64,000 nucleotides of DNA, taken from Stichopus chloronotus. Taxonomy: Eukaryota > Echinodermata > Holothuroidea > Aspidochirotida > Stichopodidae. Made by a program: the position numbers and the translations under genes. The notes below the pieces were generated by a model. The model made no database searches and was not told the DNA's origin. It saw only the letters and a program-made list of their open reading frames with translations. Positions 1 to 13,300 of this stretch are shown here, one piece after another. How positions within the stretch are numbered: position 1 is the stretch's first letter; each line of letters begins with the position of its first letter. The DNA lies in assembly GCA_021234535.1 (NCBI GenBank), contig CM037837.1, forward strand, positions 3,202,218-3,266,217, read 5' to 3'.

Positions 1-943
1 TTACCATTTGTGTAGCCTACATGTATTTGTTGCTTTAATCCCTGGAGAGATAATGGTCGGGATGTATCGTGATTCACTAACAGGCCATTCCGCAAACTTA
101 TGCGAGTTAAAGACGTTATGACTCTCGTCATGAGAGTTTCAATTAAAGCAGTGCTCCCCCACACCCAACTCAGTTGGGTCGACTGGTAAGTGCCCATCCT
201 CCAAACTACCTCTTTCCCCAAACACCTCTTTCCTTCTCACATCCCTCTTTTTTTCAGTATACGAGCTAAACTCAGTCTGCTTATCGACAACCAGAGTAAC
301 ACAGGTATTCCTGACGCTCAATGGTACCGTAAAAAAGGAATGCATTCGATTTAATAATGGCATTTCTTTCCAATCTCTCCTTCCGTTTGTTGAGAAGATA
401 TATCGTTCCGACATAGCCTAAGTGTTAAATGCAATGCAACAGTTGTCACAAATGAACTAGAAAGGTTTACTTAAAACGTAAAAGATACGGCCTTCATCGT
501 TATATGTTGTTAAATTGTCATAGGACTACACTGGGATCGGTAAAGCCTATGCATATTTGCTCCCATATATTACCATGGCAATAAACGGATGCAGAAAATG
601 AAAAAAAAAGGTGTTCCTTCTTGAGTCCAAAAAAATAGAAGAAAAAAAAACCCGTGCTATAAATTCATAAATGCATAAAGTAATACTTCGAATGGCAAAA
701 CGAGAAAGGTTTGAAAGATATTTAAATCAACCAAATAAACGGTGAGCATAACATGACACTACAATAAAATCGCGATGGAGAGTTGCACGTTAAGTCAAAG
801 GCAATCAGAATTGAGGTTTGTGTACACGTAATGCATATATCGCGAATATTTTACCATGTATAGAATTGCTCACTCAGACGTTTGTACTGTCTAAAAACAA
901 AAGAGTTAAATTACTTCAATGTGCATAGGGCCCATTCGTGGAA

Positions 944-1103
944 AGAGTGAATTTCACCCGGAATGGAATGAAAATTTACTTCAAATGGAGCTATGTTTCA
1001 TTCCATTTGTATGAAATATCGCTCTATATTGAAGGGAATTTTTACTCAGTTCAGTATGAAATTCACTCTTGCTGTATGCAATCTTTGTGAGTGAATTTCA
1101 CTC
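944..1103. repeat. Short inverted-repeat element
   Basis: AGAGTGAATTTCA at 944-956 is perfectly inverted at 1057-1069 (TGAAATTCACTCT). A further self-palindromic copy (GAGTGAATTTCACTC) lies at 1089-1103. The inside is partly palindromic as well (ATGGAATGAAA / TTTCATTCCAT). It looks like a tiny non-autonomous element, but no clear target duplication was found. Confidence 0.5.
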
Positions 1104-3844
1104 TTTTTCTTTCAGGTAATATTACTGTCACCCAAACGTTATCAGCAGGGCAGGATCTCACGATGCAACCCTTGATGATTAATGTGAAATATAGTAAACA
1201 TAGCAAGTAGAAAGTAATCTTGTATATACATGAGAAAAATTGAAATACGTGCCTCCTGACTCTCTCAATGTTGGGAGACTACACGACAATGTGTAGTAGG
1301 GTTTACCTTTTCTGTATCCTCGGAGGAGAATAAGAGTTTCATTACATACACTTGGTCAACGACTCAAACTCCTTTTGAAAAAGGAAATTGCGGACAACAA
1401 GCTCAGTCGAACAGTTGAACTATTCAAAATTGTTGCTGATTTTAAACTGAATTTATGCTCCACTCTGCGGTTGTTATTTTTTTTTTTTTTCTGTGCTCTT
1501 TTTTTTTCACTTTCCAATCTCAGTCCCACACGATGAAAGACCTACCTCATAAATAAAAATGTCACTACAAGATTTCACAACAAATGACAGTTATCTCTTG
1601 TAATATTAGTTCGTTCTTTCCCTTCTTATCTCATATGTCGTGACGTAACAATTTTTTTTCGTTATCATTTTCAACAAAGGAAATCAAATCCAAATGCTCA
1701 AAAGAAACAAACGATAGATAGGGACAAAAAAAAAAAAAAAAACGGTATCTGCTGTGCAGTATGGACATGCAGGTATCTAAAGTGTCTTTTATGAGCGATC
1801 ATTTTAGGACCTCCTGAGTTTACTTCTGTTGTACCGTGTACTCATCCTCAGCAGGTGACACAAATTGTCCTCAGTTTATCCCTGTATCTGGAGGCTGGTG
1901 TAGTAGCGTTTCTAAGGCAACCACATTTGGAACAACACCGATAAACCAAACAATATCACACCTCAAAAAGGACATCTCTGAGTATGGGTCCTTAGTGAAC
2001 TACACATTTTCAAGATGCCGAATTATATTACACATGATTTAAAACTTAGAGGCGATGACCCTCGAGGGTGACGTCTTAAGTACGGCACCTTGAGCTAAAT
2101 TTGGCACCTAACGCATTCTAACTTAAACAAATTACCGGCGATGTAACACCTCATGAACACCATCGTCGATGGAGGATTAGCCTCGTTTTAATCAATTATA
2201 CACGTAGTTTTTCCTCAAGCTAACTTACACAACAATTTATGTCCCGTTCCTTCATTCTAAAGATCGGAATACGACAGTTTAATTTGTAAACCCTTCCGTA
2301 TATCATTCCGATTTATGCAACATAATACAATTAGGTATACTCAGTCTACGTGAAATGAACACGATCTCATAAATATCGCTGAAAGGGGACTCGAGCAGAC
2401 TTCAGAGGTGATTGCAATACCACTCCACATATATTTAATGCAGTCAGTCAACAGGCTACATCATCATTCATCTAAGAAAGATGAGCATATTCGCATACTT
2501 GCAGGGATCTGTTCACGTGGGAACGCACGATACATAACTACAAGCTGATTGGTCGATCAATGACTCTATAGCCGTTCGCCAATTTCATACAGATATTGCC
2601 AGCCGTAATTAGAAGTTCATCCTTGCGAATGTGTGGGTGTATCATATACTGTACTGTCGCAGAGTGTTAAAAAAGAAAGCGCGATTGTTCCCTTGGCAAT
2701 GGCGTTACTGACGTAAGTAGAAGCTCATGCATATATGTATTTAATATTTCAAAGGGTGTAAAGCTGGCACTAGAGAGTTTTCACTCCATATAAGTATAGT
2801 GTCTATAACTGCTTATACGTGCTTCTACTCTTCACTGGAAACGTACGATGTATGTACATGCAGTAGATGTACATATCGATAGTTTGGCACGTACATGTAT
2901 ATCAGGTTGGTTTGGCACGTTTAATAGGAACATTTAAAATATAAACAAGGGAAATAAATAAGCCTACTGAACGCTTTTCACGTTTTCAAGATCTCAGTGT
3001 AACCCGTTTGAGACCTTCTTCTATCAATGTGTAAATATCTAAGCAGGGACTTAGCATGGAACCCATGGACAAGGAGCGGTGAGGGCTACAAAACCCAATG
3101 GTATCATGACCCCAGTTGCATATGCCCTCTTAGACCGTCCACACACAAAATTGCAAATTAACAAATACACATGTCTGATACTATATGCGAAACCTTTTTT
3201 GTTCTGTTTTAACTCGACACAATAAAGTCATATAAACGACTGAGTGTCAATCCTGCAAAATAAGGTAAATGCATCATAGCAAAGCACCATTCCCTCACCC
3301 GAAAGCCTCGAAGTTATTTTTTTTTAGGGGGGAGGGGTCTTTTTTGGGGGCCTCTGAAACTTGGAGCCAATGAACATTGTCCACCGGGCTCACCCGCTCT
3401 GCCTTCAATTTTATTATGGAAACATCACCAGCGTTTACAAGCTACGATAGAGGTTGCATATAACGTCACCACAAGTGCAATTCTGCATATATCATTTGAG
3501 GACAAAAGCGATGTATTGCTGCTCTTAATTGACCTTTTCTCTCCAAAACTTTAAAATTAAACTTCAAGGTTATTGAGATCCTCTTCATAGATATTTTCTG
3601 ATATTTACAAGAATGGAGAGAATATGATAACTCTCAAATCATAATATTTCAAAAGCAAGTTTCTAAGTAACTTTCGTTTGGACAAACTACAGGGGGCGGG
3701 GGGGGGGGGGAATTCAACAATTTATGCGTTTGCTAGTTAGTGTGAACATAGCCTAGTCTCTCTTGACGTCATGATAAAAAATCATCACGTGATACAGTTC
3801 ATGTAATTTACGGAACCCTGTAGGCATCAAATATGGTTAATGCA

Positions 3845-3887
3845 CCACACACACACACACCCACACGCACACGCACAAACACACACG
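3845..3887. repeat. CA microsatellite
   Basis: Interrupted (CA)n with CACG variants. A second CA tract follows a C run at 6230-6290. Confidence 0.85.
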
Positions 3888-4127
3888 TAAATACATCCAT
3901 GGCACACGCACAATCACAGATGGACACTCTTTCATATTGCAAAACATACCTTTGTTTTTACTGTACACTGTACAATTATACAAAAATTATAATCATAAAT
4001 TAAATTTTAACTTAAGAGAGAAAAAGCAAGCAACCCTTTCTCTCCCATAATATTAGATATTCTTATATATTATTATTATTAGATATTTCTGTTGTTTCTT
4101 TACAAAGTCTCTATGGTGAAATTAATG

Positions 4128-4393
4128 TTAAAAAGATATTAAACGACACAGTAGAGCTATAGCGAGTATGGAAGGTGTCAAATGTGCAATGTGACTTGAT
4201 GAGTGGCCTAGTTCATTCCCCGTGTGTGCATCGACATTGTAAGTTTCCTCTGCTTCCCGGTCTTCCGATTCTATAGACGGTGTCACCTTGGGTGTCAATT
4301 CCGGCTCGACGGTTTTATATCGCGGTTCTCCTTCACTGTTTACATACCGCCATATCACATGGTCACCGTCCTCCAAAGGTACAAGATACAAAA
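4128..4393 (-). CDS. Exon 8 (last): linker strand, acidic stalk and GPI-type C-terminus
   Basis: A very strong acceptor (CTCTTTATCTCCCGTCAG) opens the exon in phase 1; it runs to a TAA. The sequence begins LYLVPLEDGDHVIWRY, matching exon 5. It continues as a Pro/Glu-rich stalk and ends with a small-residue patch (GHSSSH) followed by a hydrophobic end (LTPSILAIALLCRLISF). That layout is typical of a GPI-attachment signal; a short single-pass anchor is less likely because nothing follows it. A reverse AATAAA at about 3413-3418 could be the poly(A) signal. Confidence 0.57.
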
Positions 4394-7300
4394 CTGACGG
4401 GAGATAAAGAGACAAAATTCACGTGATTAATTTTCTCAAAACATTGGATACATAGGAAAACTGTTATGTGTTATAGAGATCGCATGCTGATGTCATAACT
4501 GTGTGTCTATTTGTACTAGATCGCTGAGCGGCCGAGGTATAGGTAGACAATTACATATATGTACCTATACAAAACATGTTAAAATTCTCTTCAACAACTA
4601 TTTCTATAAAAATCGCATTCCAGTTCTCGCAAAGGATATCAGAAAGTCCAAAACTTATGACACTGCTATTGGTATGGTAAAAGCTCACCTAATCCACATG
4701 TACATCAAGTGAGTTACTTGCTCATCTTGCATTTTTCTCTCTCCCTTTTGTTTATTCTTTGTAACCTACTTACCTTTGCCTGGGCACTAGCTCGAGAAAC
4801 ATTTTGTTTTTTTTTGGTTTCTCTAGTGCACTGTCAATCTATTTTATGTTATATGTTTGCGAAACGAACGAAAGAACAAACGAACGAATGAATGCTTGCA
4901 TGTACGAAACATACATATGAATGAATGTTTCGTAAAGGACTTTATAGATGCATGCATTTCACTTTGAAAAAAGAAATGTGCCCTGCTTAATTGACCCCAA
5001 AAATTAAACGACAATTCGATACATATGTATATGAACTCCTAAAGCAATGCATAGTAGAAATGTGAGATAGACCTACATGAAATGGACAGGAGGCTGCGCG
5101 AAAATAAGAAGTTTAGGGCTATTGGTCATCTATTGCTCTTCAATTTCAAAACAAACAACTTACTGTCACTAAGTTCCCTATCTGAGTCCGCCACCTGTGC
5201 CTGCCACGTGTAACCTCCCTCATCGTGTAGTTCGTTGATGTCATACAGTTGATAGGTATCATATCTTTGGAACCTGTTTCGCGATGTCAGCAAGGAAAGC
5301 AAAGACAATTAAGTTATACCTCCAAACGAAAGTGGAAGAACAAAAAAAAAATAATCAAGACGAACCATGAGATCAACCGATCGTCCGGTAAAATGAAAGT
5401 CCAGACGAATGGAGTCTTTCCGATGTTGAAGACATTTAGGGATCAATAATATATAATTCTACAGCCAAACAGGTATTCTTCGCTCTTTTACATATGAAGA
5501 GATGCTGCAGTGCATGTGTAGTTATGAACAAATAAAGCACAGTTTGGACGAACCGAGGGGGACCACCAAGTCTCAAAGACATGGCCTACTTTTGTTTCAA
5601 GGGATGAATATGCCACAGGCTATAGCTATACAGCAAATTAAGACTCTGATTCGATGTCCCTCCATCGATCAAACTGTCGTCTGACGAGTTCTGATTGGTC
5701 ACGACACCAACTAAAAAAAAAAACGAGCAGACATAATACTCACACGAACAAATGTTTGTATTGGCGTTTGGTCTCCATCATAAGATCGTTTAAATTTATC
5801 CTGGAAGAATCTGTAATTAAAACCGGAAGCTTGCAAAGAGGCCATATATCTGACCAGAATTGCACTGAAATGTAGAGCATGGCGTGTTGCATTGACTGAC
5901 CGGGTCTGATGCGAGACCGAGAGACAGACCCGCAGTCTCCTGACAAACAGAAACCAAAGAAAGAGAAGAAATTTGTGAAAAGTAAAAGCAAGTACATAAA
6001 ATCCGACTTTCAATGAAGTCCAGAGTCCAAATGTAGAACGACACGGACTTAGACCACAGAACCATAATTTCATTGACGTAAGAAATACGAAATACCATGT
6101 GAGCGGATGCACTTTGGAAACATATCTTGTTATCAAATTATATGAGGTTAATGTGTGGACACCAAATATAGATACAACCAACATGTGTTCTTGCCTATGA
6201 CAACCAATAGTCTCTCAGCTACTAACCCAGCCCCCCCCCCCCCCAAACACACGCACCCGCACACACACACACACACAATCGCACACACACATTCGCCACT
6301 CTGTTTTCCTCTAATCAAATCATAAATTCAAAGGTGGAAATGACTCAGATATTACTTACATTGAACAAAGATTACGACTCATAAATATGCATTATAACTT
6401 AAGGTTGTCAAGCAACAATAGTATTTCATGGATCTCCGTAGCGGGTATATAATAAGCCCATTTAAAGTTTTCAGATTTGGCCTGTTTACGGTGTTTCCAC
6501 GAAGAGAAAAAAAACAACATTGAAATACATGGGAGTGCTCTTAATTAAACCAGGGAGATGCAGCTCGCTGGTTATACCAGTGGATGATGTTCTGATGCAC
6601 TGATGAAGAACGGATACATGTTACATCATTTCCGACACTTACGGACCATTTATTTGACTGTTTTCCTGCAATTATCTTTTTAACATGCGATGGAACAGAC
6701 GTCACGTGATCAAGTTCATTACAAAAATTCGAAATACACATTGGAATTTTTCAACTGGCAATTAAGTGTAATGAACCATAACGATAGACTTCCGTTTACC
6801 TTGATAAGTATCCCTTATGTTTGAGTAACGTGTATAAACCCATGAATAAGACTTCCCGTCCTCCAAGAAAACATCTGCGATGGCTGGCAGAGGAAAGAAA
6901 GAAGTAAGGAAAGGTACATGAGAAAAACATGACGAAATATCGATATTCTTATGCACCGGTAATGAAATCAGGACCCCACACTGACTGCATAGGACATACT
7001 AAAGTACTGTATCTCTAAAACAGGTCACTGATTTAATTAGGCCACTCCTCCAAAGTGACCGAGACTAACTTTTGTTTGAACAACACATACCTATACAGGA
7101 TGACCGGTACTCCTATATAAGCAGTAACGCAATGAGCAGATAGGAAGCGGGTACTTTTTTTTTAGAGACCACTGTAAGCAGGAAGGGATTTCCACGTCAG
7201 ATTTCTATGGGGCAAAAATAGAAATGGGGGGGGGCTGTCACCAACACATGTGATGTAATATTAATACTTTTTATAACCCCCCCAAAAAAAATTCTAGGGG

Positions 7301-10300
7301 ACGAACATTTTTGGGGGTCGAGCCTAACTGTAAAGTTATATTTACGAGCATTGGCGCATCGATTACGCAAGTGAGAAACCCATGTTGTACCCATGCACGC
7401 AATAGTAAGTTATTACCTTTTCCAATGCAATTTGATTGATTAATTTTTAAGAGTTGGTCTTATTGTAAAATAATGTCTGAGTTACAATGTATTAACATTT
7501 GCACACCAATGATTATGAAAGTTGGAACCCCTATGGTCACGGTGACCGAATTGCATTTGCTTGTACTTAAATCCACATGTGACTTGGTTTGTACATTATG
7601 TTGATGTATTAAGTGTGTATGACTACTACTTGATTGAATTAACCAGTACAAAGCAATAACAAATCGCCGTGCACTGTTTTACATTGATAAATATGTATCA
7701 CTGCTTCTGCAATAAACGTTATTGCAGATGAAAATTACTTCAAACGCAACACGTGACTTCACATGCCTTTTCAAGTGAGCATACGTCAATGAGTAATGCC
7801 TTGCACAGTACTCAATGTATATTTTCAAAGAGATATACAGTATAGGCCTGTTAGCCTAACACAACTGCATCTAACACGGTGGTTTCTAAAATACCGTCGT
7901 TAAGCTGATAAATGTCATCAAACTAATAAATCTCACGACGATGAATCATACACACCTGTCCAATTAGGTATCTGCTAGCTAATTTGTGTACATTATGTGG
8001 TATGGCAGTTGCTATTGAAATATTTTACAGGCGTCTATTCTAAATGCTTTTGCGTTAAATTATTATAACGCTTTTCATGTTTCAAGCTTAGCTTCCAGGT
8101 CTCTGACGGACAGTTCACGGGGGAAGGGGGGAGGGATAAAAGTTGCTTATGTCAACTGCTATAGGTTAAAACATTAAACATGGTTCTAGCACGACATTTG
8201 AGTTTTGCCATTGCGTTACCATCCGTAATTTACACTTTCCATCCCCACGTCGTTACTCTACATTTGATGACATGCAAGTTTCTATGGCAGTGCCTACAAC
8301 GGTCCCTTTCATCATGCAATTACTTGTTATACTAAGATTTGTGGTTGGCAATTTTCATTATCCTTTTCCCAGTGTTCCAAGCATGACACTGTTTCATGTC
8401 ACCTTAAAGAAGCACATCAGTGATTTGTTTCATGAAATTCACTCAATTTTACTTTTCCGGTCAATTTCCTTCACATAGCTCTAATGACACTGATTGGACT
8501 AAGAAGATCCCATGTGTTACATGCAAAGAAACATTAATTGGTGAGTAAGATTCGTGACCAGACACTTTTCACATTAGTACTATAATTCATATGCACAAAG
8601 CCAGCACTGGCCAGGGTCAAAATTCACAATGTTTGACAGTTTTCATAAATATTGGCCGTGAAACGTAATTATGCTGGCTAATTATGAGCAATTGCCATGT
8701 GTTTGTAACTTTGTACCTTTCAACATCCTCACAAACTTATCGACATCAACTAATGAGCCCCTTTACAAAGATGAACTTGTACTTTCAGCTTCAAAAATAA
8801 TTGAACCGCATGGCAACCTACAGAAAAGTATATTTACAGTTCACTTTGTTTCCACGAAACCGTTCTCATTTTCATTCCCTGTACACCACGAAAATGAAAA
8901 CACGACGGCGTATCTCCCACTCTAAATACTGGACTCCGTGGAAAGACAAGGCTCTGTTACGAGTGTATTTGAAAAGTTTCGATCTAGGGTACTGATGGAG
9001 ACAGGCTACGTCTATACTGGCCCAAATTGAAACACGCAAAAAAAAAAGTATCTTATTGGTGTCCAATCAACCGAGAGAACAACGGAAGCCTCAGACGGTA
9101 CTAGAGATTTCAGATAGCATTATTTGTTGTGATATGTTGTTACGTGAGTGTGACCAGGGAGTTGCTATTTGACAAATAGCAACTCCCTGGTGTGACGGTA
9201 TCATGGAGTAGCATGCACGTCCTGTCAATTGGTCCATTACATTACTTTGACTTTGTGCTTCGACGTAGTTGTTACAGCCGAATTTGGTCAGTTACAAAGT
9301 GGTCACGCAGAGTCAATGTTGTCGTCTGCTGTTTAGTATGTGTAAGCTGAATATGGATTCACGCCATTTGAGATGACTAGTAGTCGGCTACACATGCGAC
9401 ATATAAACACTCTGTCATCCTCTCTGGGGATTCTCATCGGGGAAAATTCATGTCTTCATTTTATCGTTAAAATATCCCAACTGTGACTAGGCTATAGGCC
9501 TATGCTATGAAAGTCCACGTTATCTATGCTCGGATGTTTTCGAGGGTATCGGCCTACATTTGGAGATTATCTTGAGAAACAACTCAAGATAAGGACTTGG
9601 TTAATCAAAATGTAAATAAACAGTACCCTTTTTCATGTCTGTCTACCTGTGGGTTAGTTATTTCGACCGCTGATGTATACATAGATATTGTGCGAATTAC
9701 CATGGGCAATAGCCACTGGCAAACCATTCCGGATACTGTGGACAATGATTCGTATTTTGGTGTCAATGACCCTTTCGTGTACAGCTTATATATACCGTAT
9801 ATGTTGATGATGAGAACCTGACTCCAAAATCTTAGGAAACGTGTGCAGTAATATCTTATTGTCTACATTAATCGTAATGCGGTAATGGGCGTAGGCTACA
9901 GGCTGTCAATGTGGTCAATGTGGTAGGTTAATCAACCAAAATTATTAATGCTTACATCTATGTGAGCTAAGGTAAACACCAGAACGAAATCTCATAAGTG
10001 AAGGAAAATCTAATGATATGACATTTAAGACAATGGTTGTTACTTAAAACGAATATAAGGCCTACATTTCTCACAAAGGAATGATGTTTTCAATATTCTA
10101 AAAGAAGCAACACACCGTGAATGATTAACCCTATTTATTAGCAGACACTGACGTCACATACAATATTAATTATACGACCAATAACCTTTAAGGTCGAGGC
10201 TGTGCAGGATTTACTCTGATTTTTTTTTCTACAGCCTTAGTCCTTTACAAACGAGATACAATGAATGGTAATCAATTATTGTCAGTTCGAGAGATCATAG

Positions 10301-13300
10301 CCTAGAAAAAAGAGTTACAACAATTTTCGTCAGCATACTCACATTTCGGTATTCTTTGCCCTGAATCTACGTCATACAGTACCCATTCCGCTATTCGCGA
10401 ACGCACCCATTTATTGTTAATATGCTGCATAGTGAAGCCTCGTTGGTCATCAGAACGGGCTGAAAAACTGCGTAAATGATACGGACAAGAAAGAAAAAAT
10501 GAAACAATTAAAAATGCAATTGACACCGAACGACAGGAAACATAGTGCCATTGGAAAAATATTGTTAAATAAATGGGACTGTAAGTGTACAAGCTGTGAA
10601 GAGATATATTTAGTACGCGAGACCGTTTATATTACAACACTAAAAAGACTATGACAGGTTGACAGGTATGCATTTAAAGCGGCAGTCATGGTTTGGGGAC
10701 TTCGAATTTACTAAGTCTCTCTTCAACAAATTAACAAGTAGCGAAATGGGCTTACATTCCCCTTCCCTCATCAGTGGTTCTTCAGGGGACGCCGAAATAG
10801 TGAAAAAAACGCCTGCTAAGTCTGCATAGGAAGGCGATTTCCGGCGGTCTAGGCGATATTTTTTATCCAAACCTTTTCTGGTACGCTACTTGCCAAGTAA
10901 TGGGTGGTGCTCTACCAACAATTTAGCTACCGTGTAAGGGATGATGGACGTCACTTGGGCCAAACCCGCCCCCTCCCCAGGTATGCCCCCCACCCTCCGT
11001 CGATACTACACGTTACGATTAGCTTGTCTTTTGTTAGGTATCCAATTCTTTCAAGTTCTGATTCTTTCAAGTGATGAACGGCTGTATTTTATGAAGTATG
11101 TACACGATAACTATATGTATGTAGTATACTGTCTCGCACAAGCAAATCCGAACTTTTGTTGGCACAACTGATGAGTGTGAGCAACAGCAGCGTAGGCGGC
11201 TGAGCGGGAGTTAGGTTCATATGCATCATTTTTCATCTGTATATTAGAAAATTGCAAATTTTAAATTTAAAAATGTCGAATATTGCAACTCTGTCACTGT
11301 AATAGAGGGAAGTTGCGTTGTGAAGAGATTTTCCTCACATAAACTGCAAAAGTTGCCAAGCTCAGAAAAAGAGACCAGACACTTCAAAAACAAAAAGAAA
11401 ATAATATTAAAGAGAGAAATTTTACTTCAGCCGTTCGATATTAAAGCTAGAAGGCTATATTTGTTGCCTAAAGATGGAATGAAAACATTCGAAAAACATG
11501 CGAAAAAAGCCAAACCACACTCGAAACATGTAAATGCGAATTTTATATTTCATGTGTTTACTTACATTGGTCGGGAGTCAGTTATTTAGTGCTACCGACT
11601 TGTACATACAGTAGTCTACTATCAGTACGTGGAGTACGCGCTTACGGAGTAGCCTATACAACCTTTGCACACATAGGCATGCACTGCAACAGTCAAAATT
11701 GCAACACGTATTTTAAGTTAAGTCTTGTGGTTCTGATGTAATCATATAAGAGTGAAAAACAAAGCCACAGTATTCCCCGATGCATTACCGGCCTCAGCAG
11801 ATGTCTGGTTTTAATGAGAGAAGTATGGTTTCAGTGTTCCTCATAGGTTTACAGTTATGGAGGTAACAGAAAGTATTGATACACAGGCCTTTTCGAAGGG
11901 GTAATCTAAAACACAGACATGCAGTGAACAAATTTGGAAATAGGGACAGCAAGCACTCGGAAAGAAGGGATTCAACTCAGTGTTTCAACACCGAGGATTG
12001 AATAACCCGAGAAAGTGGTTCATAACCCCATCGGGTGATATATGATATAATTAGTTTACCTTAAAAGATTGTTCATAGTGCGATATATTAATATATTATG
12101 TTAATCTGTGTGATATAGTACACAGAACTGTTGACAGAGCTGAGGAGGTATGTTTTGTCTTTCTTTCGGGTCCGGCGAATACGTAACTGCCAGAGACATC
12201 CAGGCAGAGACCGTGCAATGTATCAAATGAGTCATCGTTTTCTCTGAGATGACACAGATACGCGAAGATTCAAGCGATGTGAGAGGAAGTTTGCTTCAGG
12301 GTAGCATGCACACACAGAGCACATTGCAAAACCGAACATCGAAGGGTAATCAGTTTAAAACAGAAACATGGGCAACTCAGTGATAGTTTAATTCGGAAGG
12401 CCTAAGGTGTTAGCCCTACAGGCAATTCATGAAATAAAAGTACATTAACTGTTAACACGTCACGCTTTAATTCTAAATATGCATACGGGTCATTTGTGTC
12501 CATTGTCTCAAGCGTTCTCCTTTTTCTGTATATTGTGATTTATTTCTATGAATTTATAAACATGATGAGAATCTTGAAAGTTTGACAGAATGTTGAGGGA
12601 ACTAACATTTTGGCAAGTACTCTGTAATAGATGTTATGAAGGCCCTATTGCCGATGAGTGTATCCCTCATCTGATGGCTCATATGTCAACACCTGTGAAT
12701 GTACTTATGAGCATGCTTACGGCAAGACATGATGAAGGCCTAAGTGCTGGGCTACGGGACGCCAACATGCCATTTGGTTTAAAGAGGCTCATTGAGTTGT
12801 TTTGTGAAATTCACTCAATTTTTTTAAACCGGTCAAGTTTCCTTCACATACTAATGACAAAAAGTCAAACTAAAAGGATCCCAAAGTTTTACATACGTTG
12901 GAACATTAATGAGTGAGCAACCAACGATTAAATTTGGTTTTTGAAACTTTGTGACCAGACATTTTCACGTTAGTACATTCACATGCACACAATCAGAGCA
13001 AGTAACGGTCAAAAATTCGAAAAAATTGACAGTTTTCATATAACTATTGGATGTGAAACTTGATTAATTATGCTGATTGTGAGTATTGTCGTGTGTTTGT
13101 ATACTTCAAAATCACCGCAATATTTACTGATATCAACTCAATGAGCCCCTTTAATACCAAAAATAATAAATTGTAATACCCTCCGAAGATCGAAGGCGTA
13201 TACGTCCAGCTATCTCTGCATGAAATGTTTGAACATAATTTAATTATGCAAGATAAACCCATTTGTCGTTCTATGACAAGTTTTCTCATTCAATTTGACG

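Larger units (their letters stand above)
1..4127. other. Non-coding stretch downstream of the minus-strand gene
   Basis: No supportable gene was seen. It holds a small inverted-repeat element (944-1103), A/T runs, a CA repeat (3845-3887), a G run near 3693-3710, and probably the 3' UTR of the minus-strand gene. Short ORFs at 139-414 and 1836-2042 have no recognisable content. Confidence 0.5.

Noticed and set aside
5711..6184. 157-codon minus-strand ORF, one of the longest in the window
   Set aside because: It is read in a different frame from exon 6 of the model and covers its splice acceptor; the hydrophobic first part is intron sequence.
6541..6741. Minus-strand frame with VGNDVTCIRSSSVHQNIIHW, resembling an Ig B-C strand
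   Set aside because: It looks Ig-like, but its best donor (phase 2) does not fit the exon that follows at 5939 (phase 1), and the gene model is complete without it. It may be a relic exon.
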